Of a DNA stretch of 64,000 nt, positions 1 through 9,120 are shown piece after piece. Position 1 is the first letter of the stretch, and each line of letters starts with the position of its first letter. The stretch covers positions 1 to 64,000 of the forward strand of contig JBBQPZ010000010.1 of assembly GCA_038216655.1 (NCBI GenBank), written 5' to 3'. The position numbers were made by a program, and so were the translations under genes. Source of the DNA: JAFDWR01 sp038216655 (GTDB lineage: Bacteria; Armatimonadota; Fimbriimonadia; Fimbriimonadales; Fimbriimonadaceae). The notes beneath the pieces were generated by a model that ran no database searches, was not told where the DNA came from, and saw only the letters and a list, made by a program, of their open reading frames with translations.

Positions 1-62
1 GCGAGTCCATCATCATCAGCTCGGTTACCCAGATTGCCAACGTGGGTAAGCAGTGCGAATGA
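1..62 (+). CDS. C-terminal end of an unidentified gene (partial)
   Basis: The third reading frame is open from the window edge and ends with TGA at 60-62. Its last residues read ESIIISSVTQIANVGKQCE. This is too short to assign to a family, and chance is possible. The stop codon lies inside a CGAATGA heptamer that is repeated immediately downstream (63-69), so the gene end and the repeat coincide. Frames 1 and 2 also stop close by, so this is only a weak call. Confidence 0.3.
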   Translation, partial: ESIIISSVTQIANVGKQCE

Positions 63-77
63 CGAATGACAGAATGA
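56..77. repeat. Short period-7 repeat (CGAATGA)
   Basis: Two exact CGAATGA units (56-62, 63-69) are followed by an 8-nt variant CAGAATGA (70-77). The first unit supplies the TGA stop of the partial upstream frame. Confidence 0.5.
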
Positions 78-259
78 CGACAGATTCAAAAACGGTCACT
101 TTGGCCCGAATGACAATGCACGAAAACCAAATGACAAACCATCAACTCGCGCCAAGAGTTTTGCCGAGAGCTCTCCCAAACTCTTGGAGGTGTCGGACTT
201 TGACCCGCGCTTGGACTTGACGACCATGCCACCCACGGTAACGTAGGAATACACCGCCT

Positions 260-1075
260 ATGTCCGACTCCACTCCGCTTTCCAACGCGTACGACCTTTC
301 GTTGACTGACCTCGAGTCTTTCCGCCGGAATGGGTGGGTTCTCCTCCGTGGCGTGTGTCCGGAGCCCGAGGTCCAAAGCTACAGTTCGGCGATCCAGCGC
401 GCAGCGATGGCTCACAACACGGAGACGCGCCCGCTTGAGGAGCGCGATACTTACGGGCGAGCCTTTTTGCAGGTCATGAACCTGTGGCGTCACGATCCGG
501 TCGTCGCGCAATACACCCTCGCCAGGCGCTTTGCTGGCATCGCCGCCCATCTCCTTGGCGTGCAGGGCGTGAGGCTCTACCACGATCAGGCGCTCTTCAA
601 GGAGCCGGGCGGGAGACACACACCTTGGCACCAGGACGGATTCTTCTGGCCGATTGACCAGTCCAAAGCCGTCACGATGTGGATGCCGCTCGTCGATGTC
701 CCGCTCGAAATGGGCACGATGTCCTTTGCCGACGGATCCCAGAAGGAAGGCATCATCTCTCTTTCTTCCGGCATTTCGGACCAGAGTGAGGCGTACTACG
801 AGGGCTTCATCGAGGGCGCGAAACTGCCGGTGCGCACGAGCGGCGCGATGAAGGCAGGCGACGCCACTTTCCACTCCGGACTCACCCTTCACAAGGCACC
901 AGGCAACCCCACCGACCGCGTTCGTGCGGTCATGACGGTGATCTATTTCGCCGATGGATTGACGGCGAACGTGCCCGAGAACGACAACCAGAAAGCTGAC
1001 CTCGCTTCGTGGTTCCCCGGCATCAAGCCCGGCGAACCCGCCGCGAGTGAACTCAATCCACTCTTGGTGAACTAA
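260..1075 (+). CDS. Phytanoyl-CoA dioxygenase (PhyH) family protein
   Basis: This 271-residue protein is a cupin-fold Fe(II)/2-oxoglutarate-dependent oxygenase of the PhyH family. The iron facial triad is visible: H124-x-D126 in TPWHQDGFFW, and a distal His near residue 211 in HKAPGNPTDRVR, followed by Arg220, which would bind the 2-oxoglutarate carboxylate. There is no signal peptide, so it is probably cytosolic. The substrate cannot be told from sequence; in this setting PhyH proteins often act on small metabolites. A DUF302 gene begins one base after its stop, so the two are probably translated together. A second PhyH gene lies at 17825. Confidence 0.9.
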   Translation: MSDSTPLSNAYDLSLTDLESFRRNGWVLLRGVCPEPEVQSYSSAIQRAAMAHNTETRPLEERDTYGRAFLQVMNLWRHDPVVAQYTLARRFAGIAAHLLGVQGVRLYHDQALFKEPGGRHTPWHQDGFFWPIDQSKAVTMWMPLVDVPLEMGTMSFADGSQKEGIISLSSGISDQSEAYYEGFIEGAKLPVRTSGAMKAGDATFHSGLTLHKAPGNPTDRVRAVMTVIYFADGLTANVPENDNQKADLASWFPGIKPGEPAASELNPLLVN

Positions 1076-1076
1076 A

Positions 1077-1484
1077 ATGACCCACTCCGCCCTTCGTCAT
1101 CCAGGCCTTTCGGTCTCCCTGAACCAACCCTTCGATGAGGTGGTTCAACGGGTGAAAGACGCTTTCAAAGTTGAGGGCTTCGGCGTGCTCTGCGAAATCG
1201 ACGTGCGTAAGACCCTGCAGGAAAAAATCGGCGAGGAGATTGAACCGTACACGATTCTCGGAATGTGCAACCCCCATCTCGCATTTCGCGCGATCAAGGC
1301 GGAGCATGAGATCGGGCTCCTCCTCCCCTGCAACGTGTTGGTCCACGAATGTGCCGGACATGTGCACGTCCACGCCCAAGACCCCGTGGTGATGCTCGAT
1401 ATCGCCGAGAACGAGCTCCTTGGTCCAGTCGCCTCTGAGGCGGAAAGTCGGATCGAACGCGCGATCGCCGCACTTCGAGCCTAA
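1077..1484 (+). CDS. DUF302 family protein
   Basis: This is a 135-residue soluble protein. The pattern of FDEVVQRVKDAFKVEGFGVL, then DVRKTLQEKIG, then YTILGMCNPHLA and ending in LLLPCNVLV matches the DUF302 fold, a small alpha/beta domain of unknown function. The family is often found with periplasmic or redox genes, but no signal peptide is visible here. The ATG follows the PhyH stop by a single base, which implies translational coupling, so a shared role with the upstream dioxygenase is plausible but unproven. Confidence 0.85.
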   Translation: MTHSALRHPGLSVSLNQPFDEVVQRVKDAFKVEGFGVLCEIDVRKTLQEKIGEEIEPYTILGMCNPHLAFRAIKAEHEIGLLLPCNVLVHECAGHVHVHAQDPVVMLDIAENELLGPVASEAESRIERAIAALRA

Positions 1485-1505
1485 GCACATGTAATCTAGG
1501 CGCCA

Positions 1506-3125
1506 ATGGTCGCGTTGCTTGCCGCTTGGGTTGTCGGTCTAGCCCCCGCGCGGGGTTCTGTTTCGTTCGCGTCGCTCCTGACGGAGATGACAGACCCCGC
1601 CGCTCTAGCCCAATGGCCGGTGCCCGAGTACGCATCCCTCGAGGCAACGAGCTACAATCGCGAATCCAAGCGGCGCGACCTCCCCGGCTGGTTCGCCGAC
1701 AGTGACGGCACCGGCTACATCCGTACGGAGGGATCCGGCGACAAGCTCCGGTACGTGTTGATGGAATGCAACGGGCCCGGCTGCATCACCAAGATGTGGA
1801 CCCCGTTCTTCTATTACGACTTTAACGAGCGCACCGGACCAAGCGTCCAGATCACCCTAGACGGCAGCGACAAGCCGGTCATCAACGAGTCGCTGATCAA
1901 GCTCGTAACGGGCAAAGGCTCCTTCGGCGCACCCTGGGCCGCCTACAGCGCGCGCGCCGGGAACCTGTACCTCCCGATTCCTTTCGCGAAGAGCTGCAAG
2001 GTGACGATGGGGCAGAAGCCGTTCTATTTCTCGATCAATTACCGAAGCTATGGCCCGGCGACTGAAGTGGAGGCATTTCAGCCCTCGATGCTTGCATCGA
2101 AGGCAAACGCGTTAGCCCAAGCCGCCCGTCGACTGACCGTGCCCCCCGCTCCACTTGCGAGGCTAGAGCCTGCGACGATCGCGCCAGGCAAGTCGGGGGA
2201 GATCCTGCTCCTGCCCGGTCCGTGTGCCGTGGAAGATCTCGAACTTGATCTCCCTGATGCGAGGACCAACCCGGGCCTGCTCCGGTCGACCGTCCTCTCG
2301 GCGACATTCGATGGGATCGAAACGGTCTGGTGCCCGGTCGGCGACTTCTTTTGCTCCGCCGACTCGCTTCATCCGTTCACCACGACGACCCGTTCGGTGT
2401 CGGAGGACGGCCACTTGTCTTCGCGGTGGGTGATGCCTTACCGCCGCTCCGGCACGGTTCGACTTACCAATCTGTCAACTGGTCCCTTGAGCGTTCGATG
2501 GGGGGTCAAGTCCCACGCTCAAAAGTGGACGGATCGGACGATGCATTTCTTCGCACGGTGGCGTCCCGACGACGTCATTCCCGGGACTCCATTCTCGGAT
2601 TGGAACTACATCGACATCTATGGCAAAGGCGTGTATGTAGGCGATGCATGGACGGTGCTCAACATCCGCCGCGACTCCTGGTGGGGGGAGGGGGACGAGA
2701 AAATCTATGTCGACGACGCCTGGGACAAGGGCTTCCCGACCCATTTCGGCACGGGCTCGGAGGACTACTACGGCTGGGCGGGGGGCGTGTATCCGGTGCT
2801 CGCCGACCAATTCTCGGCTCCCTTTCTGGCGAACGTGAAGGTCGGCGGTCTCGACGGCCACACGTTGGGATACAACATTCTCACTCGTACTCGCGGGCTC
2901 GACGCAATTCCGTTTAGCACACGACTACGCTTCGACATGGAGTCGTCGTTCGGAACTGACATGCGTGAAAAGTGGAACCTCCTTGGCTACTCGGCGGTGA
3001 CCTTCTTCTACGCATTCCCGGGAGCGAGCCACAATCGCCCGCCAGATCCGGACAAGGCCAGCCACCCGATTCTCCCGGTCGGCGAACTCCAGCGTCGATC
3101 CGATGAGATTCGCGCGAAGGGTTGA
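1506..3125 (+). CDS. Secreted DUF2961 (GH172-type) glycoside hydrolase
   Basis: This 539-residue protein has an N-terminal signal peptide (hydrophobic core at about residues 3-18). It carries the DUF2961 signature: an early GDKLRYVLMECNGPGCITKMW block and a late HFGTGSEDYYGWAGGVYP block. DUF2961 enzymes are classed as GH172 and include difructose dianhydride and arabinofuranoside hydrolases. It probably acts on a furanoside-containing polysaccharide outside the cytoplasm. The TAATCT hexamer at 1492-1497 ends 8 nt before the ATG and there is no Shine-Dalgarno, so a leaderless start is likely. The next gene, a GH123-like protein, starts 17 nt downstream. Confidence 0.88.
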   Translation: MVALLAAWVVGLAPARGSVSFASLLTEMTDPAALAQWPVPEYASLEATSYNRESKRRDLPGWFADSDGTGYIRTEGSGDKLRYVLMECNGPGCITKMWTPFFYYDFNERTGPSVQITLDGSDKPVINESLIKLVTGKGSFGAPWAAYSARAGNLYLPIPFAKSCKVTMGQKPFYFSINYRSYGPATEVEAFQPSMLASKANALAQAARRLTVPPAPLARLEPATIAPGKSGEILLLPGPCAVEDLELDLPDARTNPGLLRSTVLSATFDGIETVWCPVGDFFCSADSLHPFTTTTRSVSEDGHLSSRWVMPYRRSGTVRLTNLSTGPLSVRWGVKSHAQKWTDRTMHFFARWRPDDVIPGTPFSDWNYIDIYGKGVYVGDAWTVLNIRRDSWWGEGDEKIYVDDAWDKGFPTHFGTGSEDYYGWAGGVYPVLADQFSAPFLANVKVGGLDGHTLGYNILTRTRGLDAIPFSTRLRFDMESSFGTDMREKWNLLGYSAVTFFYAFPGASHNRPPDPDKASHPILPVGELQRRSDEIRAKG

Positions 3126-3142
3126 GGTAGCGTTCGTTCCAA

Positions 3143-5746
3143 ATGTCCGTCTTGCTTCTCGCCTTGGCTCTCCTCTCGCCCGCTCAAGCCCCGATCTGCG
3201 TGATTCCCGAGGCGGCGCGTCCGATGCTGGACGCCAAGCTCGCCAAGAGCCAAGCCTTTGTCTTCTGCGAATCCAATCAGAATCCGATCCGGCGAGTCCT
3301 CCCCCTCCAGGGGGGCTGGCTGAGTCAAGCCGGGCATCCCGGATTCAAAGGCACGAGTCGACCAGGGCAGTTCCTGACCTTCCAGATCGGGGTCCTCACT
3401 CGTTCGGACGTTGGCTCGGTCAACTTGAGTTTTTCGAGCATGGTCGGAGCAAACGGTTCGATCGACAAGGCAGCCGCAAGATGCCTCAGCCTCGGCGGCA
3501 TCGACCTGAACGGGAAGTCGTTCCGGAAGCACCTGACGATCGGTGCCGGACGACTTGAGCCGCTGTGGTGCGGGTGGGACATCCCCAGGGCCGCCCGCGG
3601 CGTCTACCGAGGGATCGCCACGCTACACCTGGACAATCAGGTCACTAAGATCCCGATCGAGATCGACGTCGAGGGCTCGCCGGTCGCCGATTGGGGAGCC
3701 GACGATCCCGCCGCGCTGACCCGACTGCGCTGGCTCGATTCGAAGGCCGGTGAAGGCGATTCGATTACCAAGCCGTTTGTCCCGCTCCATCGCATGAATC
3801 ATTCGATTCGAATTCTGGGACGCGACTTGAAGATAGGGCCGACCGGCCTTCCTGCCGCGATCGTCAGCCATTTCTCCTCCGCCAACACCCACATCACCAC
3901 GGACGCAAAGGCCGTTTTAGCCCTGCCGATGGCCTTCACCGTAGAAGACGGGCACGGCTCCGCCACTCTCGCGAACACGCATTTCACGCAGAGGGTCGGA
4001 GGTTCCGAAGCGCAATGGATTGCCCGAGGCGAAGTCAGCGGATTTAATGCCGACGTGCGTGGAAAGCTGGACTACACCGGTTCAGGTCAGGTCGCGATCC
4101 ACCTGACCGCGACGCGGGACATGGACCTCAAGGACATCCGACTCGACATCCCGTACACCAAGGCCGCCTCGAAGTTCATGATGGGCCTCAACCGCAAAGG
4201 AGGTCTCCGACCCGCCCACCACGAGTGGACGTGGGACACCGCTCGCCACCAGGACTGCTTCTGGCTGGGCGACGTCAACGCGGGCTTGATGGTTAGGCTC
4301 AAGGACGCGAACTTCCACCGTCCGCTGCTCAATATCTATTACTCGTTCCTTCCCCTCGAAATGCCCGACTCTTGGGGTAACGGCGGCAAGGGTGGCGTGA
4401 CAATCTCCGAGCAGGATGGCGTGGTGCTCGCCCGCGCCTATTCCGGCCCTCGGCGCGTGAAGAAAGGTCAGACTCTGGACTTCATTGCTGACCTCTACCT
4501 AACACCGTTCCGAACCATCGACACCGAGAAGCAGTGGTCGACACGTTTCGTCCATCCCCATCCCAGCCGCGAACCGAAGCCGCTCGACGACGCCCTCGCG
4601 AGCGCCGACCCGAAGAAGGGGCCGAACGTGATCAACGTTCACCAGGCCACTTACTACAACCCGTACATCAACTACCCATATAGCCCGGACTCGTTCGCCG
4701 AGTTCACCAACCTGGTCGCCAGAGCCCATGCGAAAGGAATCCGCGCCCGCGTCTACTACACCACCCGCGAGATCACCCAGAACATGCCGGAGCTGTACGC
4801 CCTCCACGCGCTGAACGGCGAGGTGGTATTCCCGGGCCCAGGCAAAGACGCGAAGACACTGATCAACCCGAATGGGCCGAGTCCGTGGTTGGTCCAGAAC
4901 CTCGGCTCCGACTTCGTTCCTGCCTGGGTCGATCATGTCGGCGGCAAGTACGCGGCCGACGATATTTCGGTGATCACGAGTCCCGACTCTCGCTGGAACA
5001 ACTTCTATCTTGAAGGATTGAAGTGGATGGTCGACCGCGCGAAGATCGACGGCGTCTACATCGACGACACCGCGCTCGACGCGGGCAGCTTGCGCCGGGC
5101 ACGGCGTATCCTCTCGGTTCGCCCGGACCCAGTGATCGACCTCCACACCTGGAACCACTTCAACGAGTACGCCGGATACGCGAACAACCTGAACATGTAC
5201 ATGGAGGTCCTCCCGTATCTCGACCGCCTCTGGCTCGGCGAGGGATTCAGCGCAAATGATGCGCCGTGGGACTACTGGTTGGTCGAGATGTCCGGCCTTC
5301 CCTTCGGGCTGATGAGCGAGATGCTCGATAGCCCGAATGTGGCTCGCGGGCTAGTTTTCGGCGAGACCGGTCGCCTCGGCTGGTCGGGCGACCCGCGCCC
5401 GGTGTGGCAGGCGTTCGACAAGTTTGGCATCCAGGGGACTGAGATGATCCCGTTCTTCACCCCGAACTGCCCTGTGCACTCGGACAACCCCGATGTTCTT
5501 GCCACGGTCTATAAGGGCAAACAAGGAACCTTGATCGCGCTTGCGAGTTGGGCCAAAGTCCCCGTTGACATCCACCTCCGGATCGACTGGAAAGCCTTGG
5601 GGCTCGACCCAAGGGATTGTGAACTCATGCAGCCCGAGATCGCGGGGCTCCAGCCAAGCCAATCGCTCGAACTCACGCAAGGGATTAGGGTCCTGCCGGG
5701 CGCGGGTCGTTTGCTAGTAATCACGCCGGTTGGGCAACTCAGATAG
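3143..5746 (+). CDS. Secreted GH123-like (DUF6067) glycosidase
   Basis: This 867-residue protein starts with a short signal peptide (MSVLLLALALLSPAQA). N-terminal beta-sandwich segments precede a TIM-barrel-like half that contains GVYIDDTALDAGS and a substrate-site-like WNHFNEYAGYANNLNMYMEV. This arrangement resembles DUF6067 and GH123 N-acetylgalactosaminidase relatives, where an Asp-Asp/Glu pair does substrate-assisted catalysis; the catalytic residues here are not assigned with certainty. A TAGCGT hexamer ends 9 nt before the ATG. It follows the GH172 gene on the same strand and the two probably act on the same glycan. Confidence 0.75.
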   Translation: MSVLLLALALLSPAQAPICVIPEAARPMLDAKLAKSQAFVFCESNQNPIRRVLPLQGGWLSQAGHPGFKGTSRPGQFLTFQIGVLTRSDVGSVNLSFSSMVGANGSIDKAAARCLSLGGIDLNGKSFRKHLTIGAGRLEPLWCGWDIPRAARGVYRGIATLHLDNQVTKIPIEIDVEGSPVADWGADDPAALTRLRWLDSKAGEGDSITKPFVPLHRMNHSIRILGRDLKIGPTGLPAAIVSHFSSANTHITTDAKAVLALPMAFTVEDGHGSATLANTHFTQRVGGSEAQWIARGEVSGFNADVRGKLDYTGSGQVAIHLTATRDMDLKDIRLDIPYTKAASKFMMGLNRKGGLRPAHHEWTWDTARHQDCFWLGDVNAGLMVRLKDANFHRPLLNIYYSFLPLEMPDSWGNGGKGGVTISEQDGVVLARAYSGPRRVKKGQTLDFIADLYLTPFRTIDTEKQWSTRFVHPHPSREPKPLDDALASADPKKGPNVINVHQATYYNPYINYPYSPDSFAEFTNLVARAHAKGIRARVYYTTREITQNMPELYALHALNGEVVFPGPGKDAKTLINPNGPSPWLVQNLGSDFVPAWVDHVGGKYAADDISVITSPDSRWNNFYLEGLKWMVDRAKIDGVYIDDTALDAGSLRRARRILSVRPDPVIDLHTWNHFNEYAGYANNLNMYMEVLPYLDRLWLGEGFSANDAPWDYWLVEMSGLPFGLMSEMLDSPNVARGLVFGETGRLGWSGDPRPVWQAFDKFGIQGTEMIPFFTPNCPVHSDNPDVLATVYKGKQGTLIALASWAKVPVDIHLRIDWKALGLDPRDCELMQPEIAGLQPSQSLELTQGIRVLPGAGRLLVITPVGQLR

Positions 5747-5864
5747 TTCGCCGGAGCATAACAAAGATTCTCTACGTTCCGAACCGGGATAGAAGTGTGT
5801 ATCTTTCGCTCACCGTGGAGCCTCCTGGAAATGCGAGCCGACGCGCTCGTCTAGGAAGTTCGCC

Positions 5865-7004
5865 ATGAATCATCGATCAATTTCTGCATGCAAATTAGTG
5901 ACGCTCGGAATGGGTCTTGCCTTTGGTGCCGTAACCTCGTCGGCCCAGACGACTTTCGCCTGCAATGACCTGACGCCGAACGGTGTTGGAGGCAGTCTTC
6001 AGTCGGTAGTTCCGGATCAGATTGGTGGGACGCTCAGTGGTATCCCAGGCGGAGTCGTTGCCTCGACGCAACACGCGGTCCTATTCTCCGGGGTTGGCGA
6101 CCCGATTGACCTCCACCCGTCGTTTCTTGACTACGCTCCGCTCAATGCGGGTGGAAATTCGGTGCTAACCGCGACCGATGGGTTCACACAGGTCGGCTAC
6201 GGCTTTGGGGCATCCACCTTTCAGCGGCGAGTTGCTGTCCGGTGGCGGGGCTCCGCCGAAAGCGCAGAGATTCTGCTTCTTCCGTTCAACACCTTCGGTG
6301 CCGTCGCGACTGGGGTCTCGGGGGGCCAGGCCGTCGGCTATGCCAGCACCGTGCAAACGGTGGGAGGTCGCGGCACCCTGCACAGCTTCGCGGGTCCAAC
6401 TCACGCGATTCTCTGGACCGCGGGCAACACGGTCGGGGTCGACCTGAACAACGGGGCCGAATCGACGCTGGCATTCGCGACAGATGGCACCCATCAGGTG
6501 GGATTTGGAGGCAAGTACGATCAGTTTGGCCAGTTGTTGGAATCCAAGGCCATGATGTGGGCGGGAAGCCGCGACAGCTTCGTGTGGTTGCACCCAACCT
6601 CTGGCTACACTTCTTCGATGGCGGTCGCAATCTCAGGTATTTGGCAAGCTGGTCACGCGGAAGTCACCGTGCAGGTGGGAAACAGCAAAGGGGTCGTGAG
6701 CCACGCAATGGCTTGGCAAGGCACCGCCGCTTCGGCCCACGAGCTCCTACCTCTCCCAACCCTTGCGAACAATTTTGCCACCGCAGTGAACGGCGGGAGA
6801 TTCGTCGGGTTTGGCAGCGAACCATCCGGAGCGAGTCACGCACTGTATTGGGCAACTTCGACGTCAGCGCCCGTGGATCTGAACCAGTTCCTTCCAATTG
6901 GGTACTCGAATGCGGTCGCCAATGGCATCGATTCCAACGGGCGGATTGTTGGGACGGCCTCCAATGCGTCTGGTCAAAGGGCGATTGTCTGGACGCCGAT
7001 CTAA
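5865..7004 (+). CDS. Secreted HAF-repeat protein
   Basis: This 379-residue protein has a signal peptide (core LVTLGMGLAFGAVTSSAQ). It consists of repeated beta-strand units with motifs such as HAVLFSG, HAILWTAG, HALYWA and RAIVWTPI, each followed by a loop giving V-DLN. These match the HAF family of probable extracellular repeats, which likely folds as a beta-propeller. Function is unknown. There is no PEP-CTERM tail, although such proteins often have one. The start is supported by AGGAA 8-9 nt upstream. Confidence 0.8.
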   Translation: MNHRSISACKLVTLGMGLAFGAVTSSAQTTFACNDLTPNGVGGSLQSVVPDQIGGTLSGIPGGVVASTQHAVLFSGVGDPIDLHPSFLDYAPLNAGGNSVLTATDGFTQVGYGFGASTFQRRVAVRWRGSAESAEILLLPFNTFGAVATGVSGGQAVGYASTVQTVGGRGTLHSFAGPTHAILWTAGNTVGVDLNNGAESTLAFATDGTHQVGFGGKYDQFGQLLESKAMMWAGSRDSFVWLHPTSGYTSSMAVAISGIWQAGHAEVTVQVGNSKGVVSHAMAWQGTAASAHELLPLPTLANNFATAVNGGRFVGFGSEPSGASHALYWATSTSAPVDLNQFLPIGYSNAVANGIDSNGRIVGTASNASGQRAIVWTPI

Positions 7005-7184
7005 GGTTAGGTTCGCCTCCTTTACTCGCCCAAAGAGAGCACTTTCTGATGGTCCTAACGGTCCCAATTGCGACGCGGAGACGTGGAGTACCATTCCCGT
7101 TCGAAATTACTCTGCTGCAAACGCTGTATAGTGGCAGGGTGTACGACCCTTGGCTCACTCTGAGCCTAGGCGAAGGGAAGAACC

Positions 7185-9053
7185 ATGTATTTGAAAAGCA
7201 CCATAAACTCGCGTCAAGCCCAACTCGTCTTCTGGACGCTGATGGTGGGCTCCGTCACCGCCGCAGCGGTCACGTCTCGCTCGAATCCGGCCCAAGCCGG
7301 CCACGGACGCAAGTCCACCGATCCGCCCATCGCTTCTAAGGGCAAGCTCTGTCAAGATCTGTTCCTCGCGATTGACCACCGCGACACCGCGGGGGTCGAG
7401 GCACTTTTGTCCAAGGGGGCTGACCCCAACAGCCGCAACGGACTGGAGTTCACTCCGCTCTACATCGCTGTCGCCTCCTATCAGCCCGATGTGATGAAGG
7501 CGCTCCTCAAGGCAGGAGCGAACCCCGATGCGGAGAGTTCCTACGGCACCCCACTCACCTTCGCGGCGCTCTCGGGGAACGCCCAAGCTGCGAGCAGCCT
7601 TATCGCGCTCAAGGTCGACTGCAATGCCAGCCGGACTGACGGCATGACCGTCCTGATTGCGGCCGCGAACACCGGATCTCCCGCAATCGTCGGCGAGCTC
7701 CTTAAGCACAATGTCGACGTCAACGCGGAGGATGGCGATGGCGTCACCGCGCTTGCCATGGCCTCACGGGCCGGCAACACCAAGGTCGCGGAGATGCTGT
7801 TGGATGCCGGCGCCAAGGTCGACGCGACCGATAGCCACCACCAAACTCCGCTGATTGCGGCGGCGAAGAACGGCCATGCGGATGTCATTCGGCTCCTCCT
7901 GAAGAAGGGAGCGGACGCAAACGCGAAGGATGACAAGGGCATGACCGCCTACCTGCTCGCGGCGAAGTACGCGGACAATCCCCAGGTGGGTCGGGAACTC
8001 GTTCTGGGGGGCGCGAATCCAAAGGCGACCGATGCCAAGGGTCGGACTGCGGCAATGTTTGGCAGCACCAAGACGATGCGGACGCCCGATCAAGCGATCA
8101 GGGCCAGTCTCAAGCTGTTGCAGTCCTCGATGAAGGAGTTCACCGCCGACACCACGTGCGTTTCCTGTCACCAGGAGGGTCTCGGCCGCATCGCAGTGGG
8201 GGCCGCTCACGATCATGGATACAGCATCGACAACGCAGTTCAGCAGATGCAGATGGCCCGCCTCAACGGGGGCCTGACCGCTTTGAAGCCGCTCCACGAA
8301 GGCGCGCTCATGAACCCCGAGGTCATGAAGCAAGTCCCGTTGATCGAGATCAATGAGGTCTCGACGGGCGATGCATGGCTGCTCGCCGGAATGGCCGCCC
8401 ACAACCAGCCCCGAACTGACGCTAACGCGGCGATGGCGATGGTGCTCGCGCGCCAGCAGGCTCCCGACGGTTCCTGGACTTTCTCGGTGCCCCGAGTGCC
8501 GATGCAGTCCAGCTTCTTCACCTTCACCGCCCTTGCGGTTCGTTCGCTTGATGCCTATGGACCCAAGTCCAGCGCCAACGAGATCACCCAGCGAGTTGCC
8601 CGCGCCCGGGCCTGGCTGGTTAAGGCTCAACCTAAGGACAGCGAGGATCGCGCCTCACGCCTCCTCGGCCTTATGTGGTCGGGCGCGGATCGCGCGGAGA
8701 CTCGCAAGGCGGCGGCCGCGGTTCGCGCGGATCAGCGAGCGGATGGTGGCTGGTCGCAGCTTGCGAACCTCCACAGCGATGCCTACGCCACGGGTCAGGC
8801 GCTGTACGCGCTTCATGAAGCTGGCGGGATGCCGGTCTCTGATGCCGTGTATGCGAGGGGGGTCAAGTACCTCCTCAAGACCCAGGACGACGACGGTTCC
8901 TGGTTCGTGAACAAGCGGGCAATGCCGCTCAATAACTACTTCGATGCCGGCTTCCCGCACGGAGAATCGCAGTACGCCTCCTTCAACGGCACGTGCTGGG
9001 CGATGATGGCATTGGCCGAGACGGTCCCCGCCAAGCACCGCGCGGCCCGATAG
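7185..9053 (+). CDS. Exported ankyrin-repeat / CxxCH / terpenoid-cyclase-like fusion protein
   Basis: This 622-residue protein has a hydrophobic N-terminus that could be a signal peptide or anchor (about 13-30). Residues 55-295 hold about seven ankyrin repeats. A single CVSCH motif at 325-329 could bind c-type haem. Residues 370-622 resemble the alpha/alpha toroid of prenyltransferases and squalene cyclases, with QW-like pieces such as APDGSWTF, RADGGWSQL and QDDDGSWFV. No catalytic DxDD motif is visible, so this domain may be structural. The start is backed by a purine-rich AAGGGA about 7 nt upstream. The domain combination is unusual; see findings. Confidence 0.8.
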   Translation: MYLKSTINSRQAQLVFWTLMVGSVTAAAVTSRSNPAQAGHGRKSTDPPIASKGKLCQDLFLAIDHRDTAGVEALLSKGADPNSRNGLEFTPLYIAVASYQPDVMKALLKAGANPDAESSYGTPLTFAALSGNAQAASSLIALKVDCNASRTDGMTVLIAAANTGSPAIVGELLKHNVDVNAEDGDGVTALAMASRAGNTKVAEMLLDAGAKVDATDSHHQTPLIAAAKNGHADVIRLLLKKGADANAKDDKGMTAYLLAAKYADNPQVGRELVLGGANPKATDAKGRTAAMFGSTKTMRTPDQAIRASLKLLQSSMKEFTADTTCVSCHQEGLGRIAVGAAHDHGYSIDNAVQQMQMARLNGGLTALKPLHEGALMNPEVMKQVPLIEINEVSTGDAWLLAGMAAHNQPRTDANAAMAMVLARQQAPDGSWTFSVPRVPMQSSFFTFTALAVRSLDAYGPKSSANEITQRVARARAWLVKAQPKDSEDRASRLLGLMWSGADRAETRKAAAAVRADQRADGGWSQLANLHSDAYATGQALYALHEAGGMPVSDAVYARGVKYLLKTQDDDGSWFVNKRAMPLNNYFDAGFPHGESQYASFNGTCWAMMALAETVPAKHRAAR

Positions 9054-9120
9054 TCGCGCCGATGGGGGGAGGGAGCACACGCTCTTTCCCCTTCGGCACT
9101 ACTAGTACACTGGCGGCACC

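Noticed and set aside
86..892. 268-codon frame on the minus strand
   Set aside because: It is antisense to the PhyH gene and has no family-like sequence; open antisense frames are common at this base composition.
6242..7339. 365-codon plus-strand frame
   Set aside because: It overlaps the HAF protein in another frame, is Arg/Gly/Ser-rich without structure, and runs into the ankyrin gene.
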